A DNA stretch of 46,633 nucleotides, from the NCBI GenBank assembly GCA_031262835.1, contig JAISGY010000042.1:1-46633 (forward strand), written 5' to 3'. Position 1 is the first letter of the stretch, and every line of letters starts with the position of its first letter. Under the pieces are notes generated by a model. It had not been told where the DNA came from, ran no database searches, and saw only the letters and a list, made by a program, of their open reading frames with translations. The DNA comes from Ruminococcus sp. (GTDB taxonomy: Bacteria > Bacillota > Clostridia > Oscillospirales > Ruminococcaceae). Below are positions 33,561 through 41,359 of this stretch, in pieces. Position numbers and translations under genes: made by a program.

Positions 33561-35858
33561 TTAGGCAATATGTGCAACCTTCGGGGAAACTATTTCTTCG
33601 GCGGCGGCAGGGTCGTGGGCTTTTATGAATTCTTCAAACTTGTCTGCCGGCATAGGCTTGCCGAAGAGATAACCTTGAACGTAGTCACATCCCGAATCGC
33701 GGAGGATTGAAGCTTGCGCGGCATTCTCGACACCCTCTGCAATTGTCTCGATCTTCTTGCATTTTGCGATTCTTATAACGGCGGAAACGATTTCTTTTGA
33801 CATTTCGTCCTGCTCTAAGTACATTATAAACGAACGGTCAAGCTTTAGAAGCGAGATAGGGAGGACTTGAATGTACGAGAGCGAGGAGTAACCTGTACCG
33901 AAGTCGTCCATAGAGAGTTTTACGCCGAGTTTGTTAATTTCGTCCATCTGCGAAACGGCGTTGTCAATATCCTTGAGGGCGAGGGATTCGGTGAGCTCAA
34001 TGTCGAGGTATTCGGGGGCAAGCCCTGTTTCTTCAAGCACTGCTTTAATGTTCGAGATAACGTCGGTTTGGTAAAAATCGACGGAGGTCAGGTTGACGGA
34101 GACGGTTAGCGGTGGGAGGCCCTTATCCTGCCATTCCTTATTCTGTCTGCAAGCTTCCCTTAGGACAAAGTTGCTTATCTGCGTAATGTTCATCGACTTT
34201 TCGGCGATGGGGATAAACTGAACGGGGGGAACGAGCCTGCCGTCCGGTTTAATCCAGCGGATAAGAGCTTCCATTCCCATTAAGGTGCCGTCGGTGAGGT
34301 TAATCTTCGGCTGATAAAAGAGGACGAATTCGTTCTTGGTTATAGCCTCGGCGATTTCCTTCTCGGTTTCGGCGTCGCGGAGAACGCGTTCGTGAACCTT
34401 GTTATCATAGCGGATAACCGATTCGCGAGAGCCGTCGGAGAGGGAGAGTGAGAATTCCGCCTGATCTAAAACCTTTGAAAAATCAATTTTGCTGTCGGAC
34501 ATCTTGCAATATCCTGCGCTACAGGTAATTGTTTGAGCCTTGAATGTATCGGACTTTATATCGCGGAGCATATTCTGAATGTTGTTAATTATAGTAACCG
34601 GGAATTCGTCGTCGCCGAAATCCTGAACAAGCAAAGCGAAGTTATCGCCGCCGATTCTCGCGACTTCGCCTTTAAAGCGTTTAACCTGTGAGGTGACTAT
34701 TGAAGCCATGCGCTGGAGGAGCTTGTTGCCGTTTTCGTAGCCGGTTGTGTCGTTAACGATATGGAAGTTGTCGATGTCGGCGACAATTATCCAATAATCC
34801 GTCGCGGAGTCTTGGGTTGAGAGGAAAGCTTCCCTGCCGAGCTGCATGAACTTGTTGCGGTTATAGAGCCCGGTAATTTCGTCGTTATACGCCATCTCCT
34901 CGATTCGCTTGTCTTTTTCAACATCTCTTGAGATGTCGATAACCGAGCCGCCGAGACCGAACTTTTCGGACAAGGGGGAGGAAATGAGCCTGTAACGGAA
35001 CTCAAACCATTTATATGAACCGTCGGAGGATTTAACCTGTAATCTTGAACTCTGAATTACCTCAATATCAGTCTTGCGGAAGCCTTTAACGAATGCGCTG
35101 ATTTTTGCAAATTCGTTGCCGCTGCTCTTTTGGTGGATAATCTCCTGTAAATCTTTTAGCCTAATCTCGCCTTCGGGGAGAGAAATCATGTTTCGGAGCT
35201 GTTCGGAGATGTAGAACACTTCGTCGCCCGGTTGAAGAAGGAGGATACCGATTTCGGAAAGCTCCATCGAAAAGGCGTATTTCTTCTCGGATTCCTCGAG
35301 GGACTGCTTTGTGGCAAGGAGCTCTGTTAAGTCGTAACCGATTGACATGAGAATATAAAGCTTGCTGTCGCGCTTTTCGATAATCTCCATTATCGAAGTG
35401 TTCCAAACAACAGCAACAGGGTTGCCGTTTTTCGCGGTAACGTGGAATTCTTCGTCACGATTATTGATGATGCCTTGGAGCGAGGGCATGAAAGCATCGT
35501 CGGGAAGGACTTTATGTAAAACATCGGAACCGTTATTTATATCGTCTTCGGAGTAACCGAAAAGCCTTGTAAATTCAAAGTTTACGTATCTGTAATGGAA
35601 ATCGGCATCCCATACGAAAACAGCAGCGTTTATCGAATCGGCAAGGCGTTCGAGTCGAGCCTTTGCATCGCGTTCCTTGCTGACCATGTGGCGGGTTGTG
35701 TGTAATACAATTCCTCCGAGGGATAGTATCGCGAAGATAATGATAGCTACGGTTATGTCTGCTCTATTATTGAAGACGTAGAAATTCACAATCATAAACA
35801 CCGCCGTTACGAAGAACAGCATCAGTGCAACGATAATTTCAAACAGATGTTTCCGCAT
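33561..35858 (-). CDS. Membrane PAS-PAS-GGDEF(degenerate)-EAL protein, c-di-GMP phosphodiesterase
   Basis: 765 aa. There are two membrane helices (~5-28, 36-56), a PAS domain (~70-180), a second PAS domain (~190-315), then GGDEF and EAL domains. The GGDEF signature reads GGDNF (403-407), so cyclase activity is probably lost and it may only bind GTP. The EAL domain is intact: EALIRW (530-535), the Asn in SVNLTS, ELTES, DDFGTGYSS, KLDRSF, AEGVE and QGYLFGKP. It should hydrolyse c-di-GMP in response to a PAS signal and may affect motility or surface attachment. It is monocistronic. Confidence 0.93.
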   Translation of the reverse strand: MRKHLFEIIVALMLFFVTAVFMIVNFYVFNNRADITVAIIIFAILSLGGIVLHTTRHMVSKERDAKARLERLADSINAAVFVWDADFHYRYVNFEFTRLFGYSEDDINNGSDVLHKVLPDDAFMPSLQGIINNRDEEFHVTAKNGNPVAVVWNTSIMEIIEKRDSKLYILMSIGYDLTELLATKQSLEESEKKYAFSMELSEIGILLLQPGDEVFYISEQLRNMISLPEGEIRLKDLQEIIHQKSSGNEFAKISAFVKGFRKTDIEVIQSSRLQVKSSDGSYKWFEFRYRLISSPLSEKFGLGGSVIDISRDVEKDKRIEEMAYNDEITGLYNRNKFMQLGREAFLSTQDSATDYWIIVADIDNFHIVNDTTGYENGNKLLQRMASIVTSQVKRFKGEVARIGGDNFALLVQDFGDDEFPVTIINNIQNMLRDIKSDTFKAQTITCSAGYCKMSDSKIDFSKVLDQAEFSLSLSDGSRESVIRYDNKVHERVLRDAETEKEIAEAITKNEFVLFYQPKINLTDGTLMGMEALIRWIKPDGRLVPPVQFIPIAEKSMNITQISNFVLREACRQNKEWQDKGLPPLTVSVNLTSVDFYQTDVISNIKAVLEETGLAPEYLDIELTESLALKDIDNAVSQMDEINKLGVKLSMDDFGTGYSSLSYIQVLPISLLKLDRSFIMYLEQDEMSKEIVSAVIRIAKCKKIETIAEGVENAAQASILRDSGCDYVQGYLFGKPMPADKFEEFIKAHDPAAAEEIVSPKVAHIA

Positions 35859-35950
35859 TTATCCACCCTCATGTATCATTAAGCTTATGAAAACGATTTC
35901 TTGTGAATGTATTATTTTGACGCAAACTATGAGCATACTTATTATATATC

Positions 35951-35979
35951 ATTATAAATCATTCGTCAGAGTTTGTCAA
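35951..35979 (-). promoter_or_regulatory. Consensus sigma-A promoter of the phosphodiesterase gene
   Basis: On the minus strand, TTGACA (35979-35974), a 17-nt spacer and TATAAT (35956-35951) match consensus perfectly. The leader is ~90 nt. Confidence 0.85.
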
Positions 35980-36043
35980 GTGCTTTTTTTAAATTCGTCA
36001 TAATAACAGTAAAAACGACACAAGAAGGCTATATAATTGTGAA

Positions 36044-36057
36044 TGTAAACGATTACA
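36044..36057. promoter_or_regulatory. cre-like (CcpA/LacI-type) operator
   Basis: TGTAAACGATTACA fits the cre consensus TGWAANCGNTNWCA at every position and is flanked by AA/TT, giving the inverted repeat AATGTAA-ACGA-TTACATT (36042-36059). It lies ~65 bases upstream of the -35 of the phosphodiesterase promoter. Carbon-catabolite control, or another LacI-family regulator, is inferred. Confidence 0.6.
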
Positions 36058-36072
36058 TTATGAACTGAACAC

Positions 36073-36104
36073 AAAAAACCGCCCGCACAAAAATGTACGG
36101 GCGG
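36073..36104 (-). terminator. Rho-independent terminator of the zinc-ribbon gene
   Basis: On the minus strand, CCGCCCGTAC pairs with GTGCGGGCGG (one T-G wobble) around ATTTTT, followed by TTTTTTG. It starts 16 bases after the zinc-ribbon gene stop. Confidence 0.88.
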
Positions 36105-36120
36105 CAGTTTATCGGGGGGG

Positions 36121-36564
36121 TTATTCGATTATGTCGTCGGGAACATCGTCGGGTACAACCGAGACGTTCGGCGTAATCTCTTCTTCATCAGGTGCAGGCG
36201 GAGCGGGTTTATCAAGTACCGCGCCGCATTTGCCGCAGAACTTGTCGTCAAACGGAACGTTCGCACCGCATACAGTACACTTAATGTAACCCTTTAGGGC
36301 TAAGATTTTCGCCTCCATCTCGACGATTTGTTCCTTCGAGCGGATTACAGCCGCGACTTTATCGGATATGCCCGGGTCGGGGTTGTCGGCGTAGTGTTCA
36401 ACGTAGTAACGTCCGATTTCGGAATAGTTGCTTCCGATTGAAGACTTTTCTTGCAGGATCTTCGCGTTGAGTTTTGTTGCTTCCGCTACGTACTTTGACT
36501 TTTCGGAAACGGATTCGCCTATGTCTGAGAATGTCTGACCGATTTTATCGAAAATATCGCTCAT
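36121..36564 (-). CDS. Small coiled-coil zinc-ribbon protein
   Basis: 147 aa from ATG 36564, with GGAGG nine bases upstream. The N-terminal half is helical and charged (likely coiled coil, ~1-85). A zinc ribbon follows with CTVCG (~92-96) and CGKCG (~109-113), then an acidic, Pro-rich tail. It has no signal peptide, so it is probably cytosolic. Such short helix plus zinc-ribbon proteins are common in Clostridia and of unknown function. It has its own promoter and terminator, so it is a single-gene unit. Confidence 0.8.
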   Translation of the reverse strand: MSDIFDKIGQTFSDIGESVSEKSKYVAEATKLNAKILQEKSSIGSNYSEIGRYYVEHYADNPDPGISDKVAAVIRSKEQIVEMEAKILALKGYIKCTVCGANVPFDDKFCGKCGAVLDKPAPPAPDEEEITPNVSVVPDDVPDDIIE

Positions 36565-36609
36565 AATAAATTTACCTCCGAGATTCATTTGTTTTTACCT
36601 TATGACTAT

Positions 36610-36638
36610 ATTATAGAGCATATAATATGTTTTGTCAA
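36610..36638 (-). promoter_or_regulatory. Consensus sigma-A promoter of the zinc-ribbon gene
   Basis: On the minus strand, TTGACA (36638-36633), a 17-nt spacer and TATAAT (36615-36610) match perfectly. It lies 45 bases upstream of the start codon. Confidence 0.87.
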
Positions 36639-36711
36639 TAGGTTATCAAAAGTTTTTTGTAAATATTTATAAGTCGTATTATTTCCGATATATTATTACG
36701 CGTTGACAATA

Positions 36712-38136
36712 TTATTTCACTTCAATTCCGGTGTAATAATACTTAAGAATATCGGCATAGCCATAACCTTGCTTCGCTAAGATATTCGCTCCGTTTTGAC
36801 TCATTCCGACCCCATGACCGTAGCCGTAGGTTGTTATCGTAAAGATTCCGTCATAGTAGCTTATCGAAAAAGCCGCGCTTCGGATTTTATAGTTCATAAT
36901 ATCTTCGCGCAGGTCTCTGCCGGAGATTTCAACCTGTCCGTCAACCATTATCGTATCGACATAACTGCCGTCAATGTGTCCTGTTATTACAAGCCAATTT
37001 TCGGGATTCGCGGAAAGATAGATACCGAGCCCCGATTCAAGGAGACTTCGGATTGAGCTTTCCGTGTAGGTTGTCTTTATTCCGTAGTTCGGGTCGGACG
37101 CAGCATCGAAGGGAGTTTTTACGCTTACAAGATACGGGTGTGCGCCGCCCCAGACGTTCTCGGAAGAAGCCGTATAACCGGCAGAGGAGGCGGAATAAAC
37201 GGTTTGCGCAAGTTTCCCGTTATGGTAACAGGCAACCCCCCAAACGCTCTTAACGAGTTTCTCCATCTTAGCCGAATACTCGTAGTCAACCATGACATCG
37301 GGCGCGTCGCCCCTGTCGTTTGCTTCCTTTATGTATGTATAGGCGGCGACTGCTTGTGCTTTTATTGCCTCGTCGGAGAAGCTGTCCGAGATTTCGTTAT
37401 TTGTTACCGCACAGACAAGAGCAAACGCATCAACCGTCTGTTTCTTTCCGTTAAAGTAGGCGGTGAGGGTTGAGGCGGCGGGAAGGGCAGCTGTAACATT
37501 ACCGGAATCCGTATTGCTCCACCACTCGCCGGGCGCGCCGCCCTCTACGTTCCAAACAATATCCTTCGCTGTTCCTGTAACGGCTGTGGTTACAGGAACG
37601 GTATCAAGTATCTCCCCGTCGGGTTCATCGTAGCCTATAAGGAAATCGTTGTTATCTTCTTCATATAGCGAGGTGACTTCGGGCTCGTCCTCGTCTTCTT
37701 CGTCCTCTTCGTATAGTGCTGTGTCTTCGGGGTCTTCGTCTTCTTCATATAGTTCGGTGTCTTCCGGGTCGTCTTCTTCGTATAGCTCCGTGTCGGCGGT
37801 TGTGGTTGTTGTTGCCGCGGTTGTAGTTGTTGTTGTCTCTTCGGTTGTTGCGGTTGTGGTTTCTTCGGTTGTAGTTTCGGAAGTTGTTTCGGAAGTTGTT
37901 GTTTCAGAAGTTGTCGTTTCCTCGCTTTCTGTTACAAAAACAACTTGCCGCAAAGGCTCGGAAACAGTTGTAACCGTCTCGCTCGTGACCGGCGGGACGG
38001 TTGTAGTTGTTGTTTCATATACTATGCCCGTTTCTTCTATCGGCGAGGTTTCCCCCGTAACCACGGAAAGGGTATAGATACCGCCAACGAGAAGGACTGC
38101 TATAATGCTGTTTAGGATGGAGTTAACAGACTTCAT
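36712..38136 (-). CDS. Membrane-anchored SpoIID/LytB-domain protein with Thr-rich, acidic repeat stalk
   Basis: 474 aa. An N-terminal hydrophobic anchor (~8-27) is followed by a Thr/Glu-rich stalk (40-115), four acidic repeats with core LYEED (116-161), and a SpoIID domain (~215-474). The domain keeps the Glu in NNEIS, DEAIKAQAVAAYTY, and the C-terminal GYGHGVGMSQNGA segment, so it is probably an active lytic transglycosylase for denuded glycan. SpoIID itself acts in spore engulfment; the stalk suggests a vegetative surface role instead. It starts six bases after the last of four sortase genes and should share their transcript. Confidence 0.88.
   Translation of the reverse strand: MKSVNSILNSIIAVLLVGGIYTLSVVTGETSPIEETGIVYETTTTTVPPVTSETVTTVSEPLRQVVFVTESEETTTSETTTSETTSETTTEETTTATTEETTTTTTAATTTTTADTELYEEDDPEDTELYEEDEDPEDTALYEEDEEDEDEPEVTSLYEEDNNDFLIGYDEPDGEILDTVPVTTAVTGTAKDIVWNVEGGAPGEWWSNTDSGNVTAALPAASTLTAYFNGKKQTVDAFALVCAVTNNEISDSFSDEAIKAQAVAAYTYIKEANDRGDAPDVMVDYEYSAKMEKLVKSVWGVACYHNGKLAQTVYSASSAGYTASSENVWGGAHPYLVSVKTPFDAASDPNYGIKTTYTESSIRSLLESGLGIYLSANPENWLVITGHIDGSYVDTIMVDGQVEISGRDLREDIMNYKIRSAAFSISYYDGIFTITTYGYGHGVGMSQNGANILAKQGYGYADILKYYYTGIEVK
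37654..37791 (-). repeat. Four acidic LYEED repeats in the SpoIID-like protein
   Basis: TELYEED, TELYEED, TALYEED and TSLYEED occur at residues 116, 127, 139 and 155, spaced by Asp/Glu/Pro linkers. The first two spacings are 11 and 12 residues. They lie between the Thr-rich stalk and the enzyme domain. Their function is unknown. Confidence 0.85.
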
Positions 38137-38142
38137 AAATCC

Positions 38143-39144
38143 TTATCCGGTATATTTATAATAAACAGCCGGCCACACGGCGTCGGGATTGAGTTTAAAA
38201 GCGGTTGTGTCAATATTCGCGGTCGTCTCGCCGGGACGGAGCTTTCGCGCTATCATAACATGGCGGGAGGGTTCCCACTCGTAGGAACAGGTTGAGAGAG
38301 TTAAGTACTTGTCGTTTTCGTCATAGTCGAGACCGGTTATAATCTGATTTTTCTTATCAATATTCTCCTTGAAACTTTCAAAGGTATAGGTGGTGTCGTC
38401 GAAATTTAAAAAGTTCTGGTAATCGAAGACATAGCCGTTATCGTGTTTCGGGTCAACGTTCGTTATGAATGAAGCGAGGATAACATAAACATCTTGAGTA
38501 TAAAAATTGTCGAAATAAACGAACGGATTTTTAAGCCAATAGTTTGCGTTGTATTTGTAGTAGTCCATGTTCCCGAACATCGTTCCGTCACGGTTGTTAT
38601 GCCCGTAAAGGACGATGTTGTCCGAAACATTTTCACCGTTTATGACGTTTCGGTAATCGGCAAAAACCGTTCCGGCGGCGCGTCTTTGCCCGTAAAAATT
38701 GTGAGTGAGGTAGAATTCGTTGTCGGCGTCAAGGACAACAGCTTCCGAAAACACCCCGGGTATGCTTACATATCCCGCGTAATCGGGGTTAATCTCCAAC
38801 AGTTCAATCGCACTCGGGAGCCTTTCCGGCTCTACCCACGGCATATCCGGCTCGGGAACGGTTGTAACGGGCATAGTTACCGTCTCACCCGGTATAGGTT
38901 CTTCCTCGTCGGTTTTGTTTGAAATAACCCTTGCGTTGGCGGTGTTATATATATCGCCGATGGTCTCGCTGTTATGTTTAGCTTCGTAAATGCGGAAAAA
39001 ATATTCGCCTAAAATGAGAGCACAGACAAGCAGAGCGGCAACCGACCCTAAAATGATTAACTTATTTATTAAAACGTTCTTGGGGTCGTTTTTTGACGGT
39101 ATAAAATTTTCGCGAAAACTCTTTTTCGGCTTTTTTGTTTCCAT
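38143..39144 (-). CDS. Class B sortase (copy 1)
   Basis: 333 aa. Cytosolic basic N terminus, membrane helix (~27-49), Thr/Pro linker (~84-105), then a class B sortase fold. Catalytic His182 is in LYGHNNRDG, Cys286 in LTLSTC and Arg294 in EPSRHV. Sortase B enzymes cleave NP-x-T-type sorting signals and join proteins to peptidoglycan at the outer membrane face. The C-terminal tail is LNPDAVWPAVYY-like, shared with its neighbours. It lies between another sortase (20 bases upstream) and the SpoIID-like gene (six bases downstream). The substrate is unknown. Confidence 0.93.
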   Translation of the reverse strand: METKKPKKSFRENFIPSKNDPKNVLINKLIILGSVAALLVCALILGEYFFRIYEAKHNSETIGDIYNTANARVISNKTDEEEPIPGETVTMPVTTVPEPDMPWVEPERLPSAIELLEINPDYAGYVSIPGVFSEAVVLDADNEFYLTHNFYGQRRAAGTVFADYRNVINGENVSDNIVLYGHNNRDGTMFGNMDYYKYNANYWLKNPFVYFDNFYTQDVYVILASFITNVDPKHDNGYVFDYQNFLNFDDTTYTFESFKENIDKKNQIITGLDYDENDKYLTLSTCSYEWEPSRHVMIARKLRPGETTANIDTTAFKLNPDAVWPAVYYKYTG

Positions 39145-39164
39145 TGCATTAATCCTAATTTAAG

Positions 39165-40322
39165 TTACTCCGTCGGAGCGGTTTCTGTAACGGGAGCGCG
39201 TGTAATTATCATTCCTATTTCGTTCGCGTTGCTGTAGACGGTTTCAAGAGCCGGTTCGGTAACGATTACCGGTTCTTTTTTGGTAATCGCGTCCCAGTCG
39301 ATACCTTCGGCATTTACGTTATATATTGTGCCCGAAAAGTCGAAGTCTTCCCGCTTTTCATTCGGGCGGAGTTTCCTTGCAAAAACAACGAATCTGCTTT
39401 CGGTAAATTCATTCGAGCAGGTCGAGAGGGTCAAGAGTTTGTCCCCGTATTCTACATCAACCGGCGATACAATCTGGTTGCGCTTATAGACTTCGTTAAG
39501 GTACCAATAGAAGGTTGCCTCGTTGTTTAGGGATTCCATGTAGTCGTGATAACGGAAAACCACTCCTTCGGAATCTTGCTCCGGCAGGGCGTTCGTTACG
39601 AAGAATCCGTAAATAACATAGTCGCCGACATCATAGAGGGTGTTGAATTTAACGAAGGGGTTGTCGGCGTAGAATTCAATGTTGTTTTTATACTGTTTGA
39701 GGTTGCCGAACATTGTGCCGTCTTCTTGGTTATGCCCGTAGATTACAACATTCGGTGAGACATAATCCTCCGTCATAACAACGCGATAGTCCATGAAGAT
39801 TGCGCCGGCTTTATTCGGCTCGTCGTAGTAGGTCTGTTTAAGGTAATAGTCGTTGTCGTCCGCCTGTACGACAGGGTCGCTTATAAGGCAGCCGTCAACC
39901 CAGAGGTAGCCGACATAGTTATCGGTAATCTCAAGAAAATGGTCGTTGAGGGTATTATTATGCTCTACTTGTTCTTCAATTGTCGGCGGGATTGTAACAA
40001 TTTCTCCCTCATCGTTAACGGTAGTTGCGATGGTTGTGTTGGCGAAGGATTGGTTAACCTCTTTATCCTCGACGGCGCGTTTTGACTGTAAGAGGGTGCT
40101 TACAAAAATAACCCCCGCGACGATAAAAGCCGTTAAAGATATTATGAATATTAACTTGCGGATTATTTCACCGACACTGTCGCCTTTTGCCGGAAACGGT
40201 GAATATTTTTTCGGCGGAGCTTCCGAAACAACTTCCGCCGGAACAGTTTCCGCCGGAACTTCCGTAGGAACAACTTCCGCCGCCGCCGCTATTTCTTCTG
40301 TTTTTGTCGTTTCATCTGACAT
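39165..40322 (-). CDS. Class B sortase (copy 2, with long acidic N terminus)
   Basis: 385 aa, the longest copy. It has a ~45-residue cytosolic Glu/Ala/Pro-rich tail (IAAAAEVVPTEVPAE type), the juxtamembrane KGDSVGEIIRK (46-56), and a membrane helix (~57-77). The sortase B domain has His197 (IYGHNQEDG), Cys302 (LTLSTC) and Arg310. The C terminus extends ~50 residues beyond the fold with another Thr/Glu-rich stretch. The acidic cytosolic tail is unusual and could bind a partner. It is in an operon with the other three sortases. Confidence 0.93.
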   Translation of the reverse strand: MSDETTKTEEIAAAAEVVPTEVPAETVPAEVVSEAPPKKYSPFPAKGDSVGEIIRKLIFIISLTAFIVAGVIFVSTLLQSKRAVEDKEVNQSFANTTIATTVNDEGEIVTIPPTIEEQVEHNNTLNDHFLEITDNYVGYLWVDGCLISDPVVQADDNDYYLKQTYYDEPNKAGAIFMDYRVVMTEDYVSPNVVIYGHNQEDGTMFGNLKQYKNNIEFYADNPFVKFNTLYDVGDYVIYGFFVTNALPEQDSEGVVFRYHDYMESLNNEATFYWYLNEVYKRNQIVSPVDVEYGDKLLTLSTCSNEFTESRFVVFARKLRPNEKREDFDFSGTIYNVNAEGIDWDAITKKEPVIVTEPALETVYSNANEIGMIITRAPVTETAPTE

Positions 40323-40334
40323 CGGGGTAATCCT

Positions 40335-41324
40335 CTAATTTTTATAAATAAAATCCAAGTCGGGCTCGATTGCGTCGGGGTTTATTGCCGCCTTTGAAGT
40401 GTCAACCTCTGGCGATTCGCCCTCGCGCACACGCCTTCCTACTACGACAAGGCGGGAGGGTTCAAATTCGTTTGAACAGGTTGAAAGGGTCATAAACCTG
40501 TCGCCAGGGGCCATATCAACATTCGTGTCAATCGCGGAATGTGCGGTTATCTTTTCTACCCAGTTGTCGAAGGTGTATTCGCTCACTTCGGGAGAGGTGA
40601 AGATGATATAGTTGTGGTAATCGAAAATCTCGCCGGTGGGGTTTTGATACGGCTCAACCTCTATTATGAATATTGCGACAATCTTATATGTATAGTTTTC
40701 GTAAAGGTTCGAGAATGTGAAGGTCGGGTGTTCTTTGTAGAATTCAAAACCGGTTGGATTGACGCGGGTCGTCTTGTATTTTTTAAGCGTCCCGAACATG
40801 GTTGTGTCCCTTTGGTTGTGCCCGTAAAGGACGATGTTGTCCGCTTGGGCGTTGTTGTAGTCGTTTACAACGCCGCGAAAATCGGCGAATATCGTTCCCG
40901 CTTCGGAGTAGTGCCCGTCGAAGGTTTCGTCAAGGTATTTCTCGTTGTCCGCCGTCTGCATTACAACGTTGTCAACCCCTGTGTCAACCTTTATCCAACC
41001 GGCAGTATCAAGATTTTCGTCCAAAAACCCCTGCATTTCGGGAAGAACAACAAGCGGCGGCGGCGGGGGAGCGGTTGTAACCGCTTCGGTCTCGGTAACG
41101 GTTGTCGCGGCGGTTGTCGTTGTTATAACGTTTACCGTTGTGGTGTGGCGTTCTGCAAGGTCTGTATTAAGTTCGCGGTCACGCTCCTGTCCCGACAAGA
41201 TAATAACGAGTGCGATAATGCAGGCAAGAAGCAGAACGCTTGCGGAGATTAAAATAATTTTTCGCCGAAGTTCGGAGGGTGTGTCTGTCTTTTGCGGGAT
41301 TAATTTTTTAAGAAAATCTTGCAT
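40335..41324 (-). CDS. Class B sortase (copy 3)
   Basis: About 329 aa from ATG 41324; TTG 41336 (four codons earlier) is an alternative and neither has a strong ribosome site. Residue numbers below count from TTG. It has a membrane helix (~27-47), an extracellular Thr-rich linker ending in PPPPP (~65-94), and a sortase B domain with His173 (LYGHNQRD), Cys287 (MTLSTC) and Arg295. It ends AAINPDAIEPDLDFIYKN. Downstream copy 2 begins after 12 bases. It is predicted to be a transpeptidase at the outer face of the membrane; the substrate is not visible. Confidence 0.92.
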   Translation of the reverse strand: MQDFLKKLIPQKTDTPSELRRKIILISASVLLLACIIALVIILSGQERDRELNTDLAERHTTTVNVITTTTAATTVTETEAVTTAPPPPPLVVLPEMQGFLDENLDTAGWIKVDTGVDNVVMQTADNEKYLDETFDGHYSEAGTIFADFRGVVNDYNNAQADNIVLYGHNQRDTTMFGTLKKYKTTRVNPTGFEFYKEHPTFTFSNLYENYTYKIVAIFIIEVEPYQNPTGEIFDYHNYIIFTSPEVSEYTFDNWVEKITAHSAIDTNVDMAPGDRFMTLSTCSNEFEPSRLVVVGRRVREGESPEVDTSKAAINPDAIEPDLDFIYKN

Positions 41325-41359
41325 TGCTTTTCTCAACCGATTCTATTAATTATTATCTT

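Noticed and set aside
37649-38077. Long plus-strand Ser/Val-rich open frame opposite the SpoIID-like stalk
   Set aside because: It is the reverse complement of the Thr/Glu repeat region, which by composition has no stops; no ribosome site or promoter supports it.
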